A stretch of DNA of 64,000 nucleotides, taken from positions 15,361,965-15,425,964 of the forward strand of contig NC_134514.1 in the NCBI RefSeq assembly GCF_027942865.1, written 5' to 3'. Shown here in pieces: positions 40,470 through 49,736 of this stretch. Every line of letters starts with the position of its first letter. The stretch's first letter is position 1. The position numbers were made by a program, and so were the translations under genes. Origin of the DNA: Odontesthes bonariensis. Its lineage: Eukaryota; Chordata; Actinopteri; Atheriniformes; Atherinopsidae. Below the pieces are notes generated by a model, which searched no databases, was not told the origin of the DNA, and saw only the letters and a list, made by a program, of their open reading frames with translations.

Positions 40470-40800
40470 AAAAGCGCGCTCTCATTTAACCAAACCGTGC
40501 TCTCCTTAAAATATAGCAAGCGCACGTTTACCTAAATCGTGCGCTCGAATTACTAATGTCGTGTACTCGCTGTAATACAGTCGTACTCACGTTATATCCC
40601 TCGTGAGCACAATTTACTGAAACGTGTCTTCACTTTGCAAAGTGCGCGCTCATTTAACCAAAACGTGCTCTCGTTGAAATACAACGTGCGCACGTTTACC
40701 TAAATCGTGCGCTCGATTTAGTAGTTTCTTGCTCTCGTTGTAGTAACAAAGTTATATACCTCGTGACCACAATTTACTAAAGCGTGGTCATGATTCACAA
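40470..40800. repeat. subterminal array, left arm, with 160-168 bp tandem duplication
   Basis: Many units of the form CGTGCKCTCG with AT-rich spacers. The block starting near 40483 (CATTTAACC) is repeated from 40651 at an offset of 168 bp; CGCACGTTTACCTAAATCG recurs at the same offset (40521 and 40689). TCGTGASCACAATTTACT recurs at offset 160 (40601 and 40761). So a larger tandem duplication is superimposed on the short-unit array. Confidence 0.85.
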
Positions 40801-40862
40801 AACGTGTTAACGTTATTTAAGAAACGTATAGCCTAATTAAAATTGGCACAAGTAAGCAAAGC

Positions 40863-41105
40863 ATGGCCACGATTCCACACTCTCATAACATCATGAGCCA
40901 AATTTACCAGCAGGATATGATTCTTAACCATTTTGAAATGGACTTAATCAGGGTTTACCATGGGCTAGGTATGGAATACAAGAATATTCTTTCAACCTTG
41001 GCGTCCAGTCATGGCATCATCATGAGCCTAGTTGACTCAAAGTACTTCACACACCCTCACCTGTTCTCAAGGCTGCCTTGTAAGGCGCCCAAGTCAGGGC
41101 TGTAG
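40863..41105 (+). pseudogene. N-terminal fragment of transposon integrase/transposase
   Basis: An 80-codon open frame. Its middle part (about residues 30-55, GLGMEYKNILSTLASSHGI) resembles the N-terminal helix-turn-helix of integrase-like transposases of fish and cnidarian elements, in which a tyrosine-hydrophobic start is followed by an EI..LA..HGI..S core. The expected arginine-rich continuation (SxRTLKR type) is replaced by SLVDSKYF, so the frame has decayed or is shifted. The catalytic domain does not follow. It is part of the deleted element and cannot be an active enzyme. Confidence 0.55.
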
Positions 41106-41157
41106 CCAAATGAAAATCCTAAAATATTTATTTGCATTCGTTAATTTTTTCCCCAGG

Positions 41158-41489
41158 ATGAATTGAACAGCATCCAAGACACATGGAATGCACATCGCAT
41201 CCGTCCGTCCAGAAACCCAGGTGTTCCGGCTGGAATACCGGATATAATGCACCTGGCTCCGCATCTGTGGGGGGCTGAAGATCATCTCTTTTCTCTCGAT
41301 GAAGCCAATCTGACCGTCTGCAAGTGGAAATGCACCTTCCTCAACTCCATACCATGCGACATCGATGTATTTGATTTTTGCACAGGCATAATGCAAGAAC
41401 GAGGGTTACAGTTGACAAACAGTCCAGACCAAGCACTTGAATTATACATTACATTAAGGGACACTGTTCGTCCCATAATACTTGCTTAG
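41158..41489 (+). pseudogene. C-terminal fragment of transposon integrase/transposase
   Basis: About 110 codons, starting after a splice-acceptor-like TTTTTTCCCCAG at 41145-41156. The start reads ELNSIQDTWNAHRIRPSRN and then GVPAGIPDIMHLAP. This is the W-N-x-H-x-I-R-x-S-R ... GxPD signature found at the C-terminal end of the integrase core in related elements. The region between this and the helix-turn-helix fragment is missing, including the D-D-E residues. It supports the reading of an internally deleted, non-autonomous copy. Confidence 0.6.
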
Positions 41490-41599
41490 GCATACATTCG
41501 CCATAGCACAATGCACTTACTGTTCCATTCCAAGCAACTTCCAAATAGATTAAAAAGGTGAGATGCTCACCCTGTAATGGTAACAGATTTCGTGGCCAC

Positions 41600-41870
41600 A
41601 ATTAATACAACGTGCGAACGTTTCAAGCAATTTGGATTTATTGTTGCCATATAGAATGTCGTGGGCACGTCTTACAGATCGTGGGCACACTTTTGTTTAT
41701 TGTGCTCACAAGGTATATAATGTGGGCACGACCGAGGGGCAGTGAGCGCACGGTTTTAGTAAGACGAGCGCACGGTTTATGTATACGCGCGCACGCTTTA
41801 TTTAGACGAGCGCACGATTTAATAAAGCGAGGGCACACTTTGAAAAGTGAGAGAACGCTTTCTTGAAACC
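41600..41870. repeat. subterminal array, right arm
   Basis: A series of GAGCGCACG / GTGGGCACG units spaced about 22-30 bp apart, oriented mostly opposite to the left-arm units. They include near-identical consecutive copies at about 41752-41820. Both strands stay open through the array, producing spurious repetitive reading frames. Such arrays usually serve as transposase binding sites; that role is inferred here. Confidence 0.8.
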
Positions 41871-42071
41871 CCCTGAAAAAGATATTGTTTGATCTCCACC
41901 GGGCTCCGTACAGATATGACTAATGCACATGAACAATAAGTCTGATCCACAGGGCCTGAGGGAACTCAATGATGGCTTTTTTCTTGTTGGTCCCTGCACT
42001 GATTTGGTCAAAAATCAGCTAAAAGCCAGTTACTCATTTAATTTGTGTATGTTTTCTTACAGATCCTGATA

Positions 42072-43058
42072 ATGTACAGCAACACGTCCAACATCTCCAA
42101 TGACTGTGCCCAAACCAGCCTTCTGATCCCAAATGTGGTTGTTGCTTGCCTCTTCTTCTTCATGTTCCCCGCTGCATTACTCTTCAATGGGGCCGCAGTG
42201 TGGGTGTCTAAGCATCTGCGGTCCACCTCAACTTTCATAGCGTATCTAAAAAACCTGGTAGTGGCTAACACCCTCTTGACACTGACACTCCCTGTGATTG
42301 CTGCAAACAAGCTTCCTGGAGCAAAGTTTCAGTTGAAGGTCTTCACCTGCCGTTATGCAGATACCATTTTTAACACCAGTTTGTACACAAGCATCTCCTT
42401 AGTGGGTCTTTTCAGCCTGGACCGCTTCTTCAAAATTGTTAGACCATGTGGAAAGATGTTAGGACAAAATGTGACCTTCAGTATGATAATGTCCTCATTG
42501 GTCTGGGTTGTATCATTTGGCAGATTGGCTATCCCAGCTATCGTTCTAACTGGCCAGACCACTAGTAATGAAACAAAAGAATTCTGTATGTCCCTCAGAG
42601 GTCAAGCTGGCATGGGTCTTCACAAATATGTACAGATATGCTTTTTTGGTTTGTCAGCATACTCATTGTGTTTTTCTACATTTGCATCACCATGAATGTC
42701 CTGCAATCCTTCAGAAACTCGGAGAGCAACGACAGACGAGGAAAAAAGAAGACACAACTACGAGTCTGCTTGATACTTCTTGTATTCTTTGTGTGTTTTG
42801 TGCCTTTGCACTTACTGCGCATTCCTTTCATTCACTATCAAATGATTGACGCTGTTTTATGCCCTGAACAGTGGGTACTGATAGCACACGAATTAGCTGT
42901 CTGGGTGTCTTCCACCAACACCTGCCTGGACCCTTTTCTCTACCTTCACTTGTGCAAAGTAGTACAGAGAAAAATTTGGTAACATGATGAAGGACAGTGG
43001 TCTCTGTGTTAAGTTAATTTGTGGTAATACAGAAAAACTCTCAGGGAAAAAAAAGTAA
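42072..43058 (+). pseudogene. P2Y14-like receptor with two frameshifts (pseudogene or assembly error)
   Basis: A P2Y12-subfamily seven-transmembrane receptor, broken twice. The first frame (42072 to about 42647) covers the N-terminus to TM5. It then shifts in a run of six T (42642-42647) into the frame that holds TM5-TM7 and ends at 42982. After a run of five A (42970-42974) the original frame resumes and gives a C-tail ending at the stop 43056-43058. That tail aligns with the tail of the next gene (MMKDSG... and TEKL against MIENGF... and KEKL). One missing T and one extra A would therefore explain both breaks. A splice acceptor (ends 42062) sits 9 bases before the start, so a 5' untranslated exon exists upstream. 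The TM3 motif is DRF. Closest in the window to the gene at 46213-47453. AATAAA stands at 43359. Whether it is dead or misassembled cannot be told. Confidence 0.8.
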
Positions 43059-43544
43059 GTAATGAATGATTCATTACTTACTGAAGGAAGCATGAGATAA
43101 AACAGATTTATTTAGCTGAAATGCACGCATAGATGACAGAGAATTAGAACCTTACAACCTGGGAGTCACTTGTTGATTTTTAAAATGTTGTGTTGTACTG
43201 CCATCTACTGGCCTAGTGATGGTTTGCATATATTCAGATTAAAGACTCTCCTGAAGACACAAGATGAATAATCCATAAATATAATGGTTTCAGTCACATG
43301 ATTGCAAACACTGAAGTCTCTTATCTCACAGTTGGCTGTGTATTAAAACATGTTCTTAAATAAACAGTCCACTGTATCTTCTGCATTGATCCTATGTTGT
43401 GTTTTTTTTTTATTTCACTTGCATGTGTGCACAGTCTTTTGATTTTCTAGTGTGATCCTGTTGTGTCTTATTTATTTATACTTTACATAAATGATTATGG
43501 TAAAGGGGTTGTATATGGGTATGTAAATATACACATAAAGGTGA
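43059..43544. other. 3' region of the P2Y14-like copy
   Basis: Non-coding, with a polyadenylation hexamer at 43359-43364. Nothing else recognised. Confidence 0.45.
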
Positions 43545-44492
43545 TGGTGAAATGTTTGGATACAGCTTCTCGTGCAGATTTTACTTTTATTCTGATTGTT
43601 TTCTACATCGTGAAAAAATACTAAAGGAATCCAAACTATGAAATAACACGAGTGGCATCATGCGGCACAATTTTCTTTTTTTAAAAGTATGTATATAATT
43701 TTGCTTTATGACAGTTTTGTACATTATTGCAAATCTACCAGCTCTGTGAGGAAATCAGCTGGAATCCTCCGGTTCTCATTGGGTTTTAGAACTTTATCTG
43801 TGTTGTGTTGAGATACTGCTGGTATGCACTGAATAAGTCTGTTCAACGACAAAGCACATCAAAGCTACAGTCCATCTCTACTTTAAGACATGAAGGTCTT
43901 GTAAAGTCAGTTGTAAAAATCACAAACATTTTGAATGTGTATTTAAATGCAGTTTTAAAAACTACCAAATACTATGATTAAAGTGCCAGAATAGGAAGAC
44001 CAGGACTAGTTCACTTGAATTACCAGCCTCAGAAAAGAGTCACTATATCAATTCTTCACAGGGTTCAAGTTACAGTCACAAGTCCATCTCTTTGGAAAGA
44101 GATGGCCTGAAGAGGAGGAGGTGTGGTACTTTGAGAGTGCTTTGTAGATGATACCGTTGGTGATTTATTCAAAATTAAAGGCAAACTTAACCAGCGCTAC
44201 AAAAAGCATTCTGCCACAACCTGCCATCCCACCTGGTTTGAGTTTAGTTGGACTGGCAGAAGGAAGTTGTACTACCTCAGAAGACCTGGCATGAGATGGT
44301 TCAGAGTAAGTCCAGACGGAGAGAAAAGAAACCAACTGGCTCTCAATATGTATGGAAACCACCTCAAGATTGTTGAAAAACGCATTTCAGGAGATTATCT
44401 CAGTTGGGAGAGTTGCAAGAGTGTTTAAAGCTGTCATCAAAGCGAATGTGGCCACTTTGAAGGCTCTAAACATCACACACACACATATAAAA

Positions 44493-44529
<37 letters not shown>

Positions 44530-44640
44530 CTTTCTTGTCACAGTTTGGATGCCCTATGTTCTCTTCTACAATTGAAACGTGAAATCAGTCAGCAATTCAG
44601 GGAGTAAACATGACATCAGCAATGAGTCAGTAAAAATAAA
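43545..44640 (+). mobile_element. decayed Tc1-like DNA transposon
   Basis: The left part (TTTGGATACAGCTTCTCGTGC and onward) and the right part near 44540-44580 resemble the ends of a common teleost Tc1-like family. The interior at about 44290-44465 retains a degraded transposase C-terminus: CCACCTCAAGATTGTTGAAAA, then a frame reading RVFKAVIKANVATLKALN, matching the usual RVCKAVIKAKGG end. No full open frame survives. A TA microsatellite (44494-44526) has expanded inside. The exact ends are uncertain. Confidence 0.6.
44494..44526. repeat. TA dinucleotide microsatellite
   Basis: Uninterrupted TA repeat of about 16 units, preceded by a short CA run at 44473-44484. It lies inside the Tc1-like relic. 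Confidence 0.95.
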
Positions 44641-45818
44641 GTGTATTTAGAGTTTTAAATTATGCAGAAAAAGCTAATGGCTGTTCAGTATCAAGATTTG
44701 GAACATTTGTAATGGTAATAAATCACAGAACAATGATGACAATGGAAAGTACCTGTCTATAATTACTCATACAGTGTCAATGATTATTCGTCCAGGCTCA
44801 GTCTGAAAGGCGAGGCAGAAATAGTGATGTCAGATTTAATGTGTAGGTCACACAAAAACATGGAGGACCCTGAATTCAAAATGTTCCCCCCATCAGATCT
44901 CAGCTCCATTTTCAGGTCAGGCTGCTTTGTTTTTGCTAAAGACCACTGGGTTTTTCCTATTTTTGCATATGACCTGATAAATTACCAGTCTTAACACAGC
45001 TGAAACTTTAATTTGTTTGCTAGGAAAATCAGCAGTGTTTCTTAAGCACCTACAATGTCGGTACATTGTCACACAGACCCATCTCGTTTGAGAAGAGAGA
45101 CTCAAGTCATCAACCGTAAGTTATCATCAGAATTTATCTTTTATTTTTCATAGTTAGTTTAGATAGTCATATTAATCTGACAAATACAGCCTCTCAGGTT
45201 ATCATCGGGTAATCACCATCTCCTTTGAAGAGCTATTTTAGAACACATTATATAACTTATGGCAAAAGAAGAGGGCAGCTTTTTTTACAGTCTTCAATAT
45301 TTGAGCTGAAGTACTGAAGTTTAAATCAGCAAACATTTCTCAATGTTGCAGTCATCCTTTGTTCAAATTGAAACTGCGCTGATCCATAGATGTTTGCATA
45401 ACTGACAGAATAACTTTTATTCTCAGTTAAGGGAACAAACAGTCCTCGAAAGTGGACATTTTCCCATCAGAATAGATGATTCACGTAACAACCAGTATAG
45501 TTTTCAGGTGTTCAATTATTTGAAATACTAACTTCTTCGTTTCCTCTGTTTTGTAAAGTCTGTGTTGCAAAGACTGCTACTTTGCTTACAGGGACACATG
45601 AGTACTGCGTCTATCGAGTTTTTGTCAGTTTTGCACATTTCGTCAGGCTATTTGTCATATAAAGGCATCCATAAATGTCATATATTGAATATGGATGAAT
45701 TATTATTTCTGGTTTTCATAGTGTTTTTTTTTTTTTAAATGTGTATGTGCTTTCATTTTGGAAATATCATTTATTTTATGAAAATGAATTTGAAAAAGGG
45801 TTTAATTTTGGTGCAATC
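44641..45818. other. intergenic DNA, no gene recognised
   Basis: AT-rich sequence upstream of the second P2Y14-like gene. No exon or repeat could be supported. Confidence 0.5.
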
Positions 45819-45972
45819 TGTTGGTTTTCTCAGCTAGGAAATTGTTTTTGAACTGGCTCTGTATGTATGAATTGGACTAATTATGATTACAATGAATTGG
45901 ACTCTAATTGGCTTGAGATGACATTTGTTGTGATTTGGCACCATATAAACAAACTGAATTTAATTGAATTGA
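45819..45972 (+). mobile_element. LINE 3' tail, same family as the copy at 48.3-49.7 kb
   Basis: The sequence CTCAGCTAGGAAATTGTTTTT, the GATTACAATGAATT segment and GAGATGACATTTGTTGT are repeated in the same order at about 49550-49736, the end of the longer LINE. Both finish in a GAATT-type repeat. This is a 5'-truncated copy of only about 150 bp. Confidence 0.85.
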
Positions 45973-46212
45973 CACAGATTGCAGATAGAAAATTACTAAT
46001 TAGCTCATAATCTGAAATTAATTATGAATTAATACTCAAATGCATTAAATTTGTTGACTATTTTGTTATTTAGGGTTAGTTAACTTATTGTCAACATGCT
46101 TAGTACAGTCATTGGAAGATGGAATTCACTGCTTCTCTCTAACAATATAATGAGCGAAACATTACTTTCTATATTTTGCACAGCTTGTAACTTGAACGAA
46201 GATAAGTGGCAA

Positions 46213-47453
46213 ATGATGGATGAACACTTGGATCTCCACTCTCATAGTAACCATCAAAGTGAGTATAGAACACAAATAAGCCACTCCATCAGATGAAAAT
46301 GTAGAAATACTAGATTAATCATGAATTGTTCATATTTTACTGCACACACTCGACAGGACAATTTGTGCCAAGGACAAATGTTGTTCCGTGTATTTATATC
46401 TGTCTTGGAAACAGCCGAAATGTGGGCTCTAATGTGTTTTCCTTTTCCTTAGGTGGAGTGAACACATCACACCCAACATCGCTCAATGATTCAAAGTGTG
46501 ATGTTTTATCTTATAACCCTTATATAATCCCAACTCTCTTCTTTTTTATGTTCCCCGTAGCTTTGTTGCTGAATGTTGTGGCCGCCTGGGTGTCTCTGCA
46601 CCTTAAGTCTACCTCCACTTTTGTGGTCTATCTGAAAAATCTAGTAGCTGCTGACATTATTATGACCCTGATGATTCCAATCAAAGTTGCAGATCATTTG
46701 CCAGGTGCATGGGAGAAATTAGCTATACCTTCATGTCGTTTTTTCTCTGTCTTCTTCTACAACACACAGTACACATGTATCACTCTGTTGGGCTGTATCA
46801 GTCTGGACCGTTTCTTTAAGATCATGATGCCCCGCAGCAGATTTCTTTGTCAGAATTTGACCGTGAGCAGACTGATATCAGCCTCAGTCTGGGTGATTTT
46901 GTTTGTAGGCACAGGTTTACCAAATATGATTTTAACAAACAAATCAGGGGCTAACATTACAGAGGTCACTTGTATGCTCCTGAAAGAACCAGCAGGGATA
47001 GAGTTCCATAAAAAAGCATCACTTTCTCTGAACGTTTTCTTTTGGCTTGTCAGTGTTGTCATTGCGGTTTGCTACATTTGCATTGCGAACAAAGTCATCC
47101 AGTCTTACAGAAACTCTGGCAGCAATAACAGCCAGGGAAAGCAGAAAATCAAGCTACGTATTTTTCTGGTGATCATTGTGTTCTTTGTGTGTTTTGGTCC
47201 ATACCACCTCATCAGGATCCCCTACACTTTTGAACAAGTCAGCTTTTCCTCTAATACAGATTGCTATTATGCACAGATGACGTTTGCCAAGGAACTCAGC
47301 CACTGGCTCTCTACAACAAACATCTGCATGGACCCACTTCTCTATGTGTTCCTGTGTCGAGAGTTCAAAGAGAAACTCATGTCTATGATAGAAAATGGGT
47401 TTGTCTCTTTTAAAGCAGCTACAGGAGGAGACAAAGAAAAACTGCCACACTAA
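46213..47453 (+). CDS. P2Y14-like nucleotide receptor (P2Y12 subfamily GPCR)
   Basis: Intact seven-transmembrane receptor of about 348 residues. My model uses a short first coding exon 46213-46258 (starts MMDEHLDL, ends at a strong GTGAGT donor) joined in phase 1 to 46453-47453, after the acceptor CCTTTTCCTTAG. If the splice is not used, an in-frame ATG at 46326 would start the protein instead, but it lacks the N-glycosylation-rich context. TM3 ends in DRF, TM6 has FFVCFGPYHLIRIPYT, TM7 has AKELSHWL and MDPLLYVFL. The LPNMILTNKS segment and GPYHLIRIPYT resemble P2RY14 (UDP-sugar receptor) most, but orthology to P2RY14 or GPR87 is not settled and ligand residues were not checked. It is a tandem sister of the broken copy at 42.1 kb. 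AATAAA at 48293. Confidence 0.82.
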
Positions 47454-48329
47454 AGATTTTGAAACATCGCTTTAGAAGTAAGATTAATATATGCTTTATA
47501 AGGAATATTGAGTTGTAAGATCTGAGCTCAAATGCACAATCATATGAAAAAGAAAGTACTTCCACTCGTGTGGTCCTTACTAAAACTTTGAATTAGGTAA
47601 ATGCAACCTCAGATACACAACACAATAGACATTACACCATGTCATTATTAACAAAAACTCTGTCAACAAAAACACCCTGACATTGTGTGAACACATTCCT
47701 AAATGCTCCAGAAATGCAACCTGCCAAAATTTCTGCTTTTATAGAGGTGCTAACATTTGCTGATGATCAAGTAATTGAGTACATTTCATTAGCAGTGCCT
47801 CACTGCTACTGCTACCTCCTAATCCCAGTGGAAGGTGTAAAGGTGTTCTCAGATTTTCACGCTGTGGTTCTGCATTGTCTTAGTTATAGTGAAATGAATA
47901 ATGAAAATGTGTAATATGTTATGTCCTGCTGTTTCCCTAAGGTTGTTTAAATTTCTGACAAATACAATCTTACAACTTAAAGGGTACATATGTACATTCT
48001 TTTTAACATATTATAGACTAGATGTCAGACTATCATTTCTTTAAGATACAATATTTTATATCAACCGTATTTACCTTTTTTTGACTTGTTAAAGTGTGGC
48101 TTTGAAAAGTACCCTTGGTAAAAAAAAAGTACAGTGATGAGAAAACAAATGGGCAAGAGCATAAAATGAAGGTATGTTCTCACTGAAGTCACTCAATATG
48201 TATGGTTCCAGTATAAATAGGTCGTATTTTTGATGACGTTCTGCAAATGTGCAGTGTCTCTGTCTGTTTTTGTAATCATTTTGCATCATGCTAATAAAAG
48301 ACGTGCTCAACAAGGCCACATCGGAAACT
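47454..48329 (+). other. 3' region of the P2Y14-like gene
   Basis: Non-coding. The hexamer AATAAA at 48293-48298 would give a 3' untranslated region of about 850 bases, ending just before the LINE insertion. Confidence 0.4.
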
Positions 48330-49736
48330 TGAACATGTTATTGGGATTAGGCTGGTTTAAGTCATATTTATCTGAAATATTTCAGTTTGTTCTTGTAAAT
48401 GAATAATCTTACTCACACACCAGAGTAGGTCATGGAGTTCCTCAGGGTTCTATGCTTGGACCGATTCTTTTCACTTTATACATGCTTCCATTGGGTAACA
48501 TTATTAGACAGAATGGCATAAATTTCCATTGCTATGCTGATGATACTCAGCTGTACTTATATATGAAACCAGATGAAACCAATAGGTTGGTCAGACTACA
48601 AGCATGTCTTGAAGACATAAAGACCTAGATGACTCAGAACTGTCTGCTTCTAAATTCAGACAAAACTGAAGCTGTTATCTTTGGACCTGAGCGCTTCAGG
48701 GAGAAATTGTCTAGCTATATAGTTACTCTAGATGATGGTAATTGGCTTCTTGTACTACAGTGAGGAACCTTGGAGTTATTTTTGACCAGAATTTATCATT
48801 TGACTCACGTATAAAACAGGTTTCTAGGATTGCCTTCTTTCACCTTTGTTATATTGTTCAAATCAGGAACATCCTGTCTCAGACTGATGCAGAAAAACTA
48901 GTCCATGCATTTGTTACTTCAAGATTGGACTGCTGTAATTCTTTATTATTGGGCTGTCCCACATATTCTCTGAAAAGCCTCAAACTGATCCAAAATGCTG
49001 CAGCCAGAGTTCCAGGAGAGATCATATTTCTCCAGTTCTAGCTTCTCTTCATTGGCTCACTGTTAAATTCAGAATAGAATTTAAGATTCTTCTCCTCACA
49101 TATCAAGCTCTTAATGACCGAGCTCCATCATTTCTTAAAGATCTCATTATGAGATATTTTCCTAACAGAGCACTTCACTCCCAAACTGCAGGTTTACTTG
49201 TGGTTCCCAGAGTTTCTAAAAGTGGAATTGGAGGCAGAGCCTTCAGTTATCAGGCTCCTCTCTTGTGGAATAAGCTGCCAGTACATGTCCGGGAAGCAGA
49301 CACCCTTTCCACTTTTAAGACTAGGCTTAAAACTTTCCTTTTTGATAAAGTTTATAGTTAGGGATCGTTCAGGTAATCCTGAAACATCCCATAGTAAAGC
49401 TGCTACAGGCCTAGACAGCTGGGGGGCCTCATCTATCACACATTTCCTCACTTTGCTCTCTTTTTCCCCTGTTTAATTTCTCAAATTATATTATGTACAT
49501 GTGACATTATTGTGGTCATTAACTTGTGTTTCCTTGTTCCAATTGTTGGCTTCCTTAGCTAGGAAATTGTTTTTGAATTGGCTCTATATGAATTAATTGG
49601 ATTATTTTGAAATTAATTATGATTACAATGAATTTAACTCCAATTGGCTAGAATTGGACTGTATTATTTAAGTGCCTTGAGATGACATTTGTTGTAATTT
49701 GGCGTTATATAAATAAAACTGAATTGAATTGAATCA
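48330..49736 (+). mobile_element. decayed L2/CR1-group LINE, reverse-transcriptase half plus 3' tail
   Basis: Starting near WFKSYLSE (about 48352), the sequence continues through a [13 protein letters not shown] motif and the polymerase active site CYADDTQLY (about 48530), to SDKTEAVIFG, TVRNLGVIFDQNLSF, FVTSRLDCCNSLL and LIQNAAARV. A stop at about 48627 and at least two frame changes (near 48740 and 49010) disable it. The 3' tail ends in a GAATT repeat at 49736. It belongs to the same clade as the LINE at 39.1 kb but a different family, since the tail repeat differs. Confidence 0.88.

Larger units (their letters stand above)
40399..41916 (+). mobile_element. internally deleted IS3EU-like DNA transposon, 1.5 kb
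   Basis: The element runs from 40405 to 41910, between the direct 6-bp repeats CAGATA (40399-40404; 41911-41916). The ends are inverted repeats starting TACGGAGCCC. About 35 bp further in, a second inverted match GGGGTKTCRAGAAAGCGT is seen. Both arms are packed with GTGCGCTCG-type units, mostly in opposite orientation left and right. The interior encodes two pieces of an integrase-like DDE transposase (40863-41105 and about 41158-41489) with the catalytic middle missing. A 6-bp target duplication plus an integrase-type transposase fits the IS3EU group of Repbase. That family name is from memory and is tentative; the element itself is clearly bounded. Confidence 0.8.

Noticed and set aside
41638-41866. 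Open frames on both strands with repeated CAR/RAH peptides
   Set aside because: They are translations of the subterminal repeat array in the transposon, not genes.
40399-41916. CRISPR-like array or satellite DNA
   Set aside because: Units are irregular in spacing and orientation and lie inside an element with terminal inverted repeats and target duplications in a vertebrate genome.
42642-42647. Programmed ribosomal frameshift in the P2Y14-like copy
   Set aside because: There is no clear downstream pseudoknot, GPCRs are not known to use this, and a second indel at 42970 is also needed. Mutation or sequencing error is simpler.
44352-44582. Open frame ending in an Ile-Tyr repeat
   Set aside because: It joins a decayed transposase end to a translated TA microsatellite.
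46326-46452. In-frame N-terminal extension from ATG 46326 for the P2Y14-like gene
   Set aside because: It would read through a pyrimidine-rich splice acceptor (ends 46452), and the extension lacks receptor-like features. A short upstream exon explains the start better.
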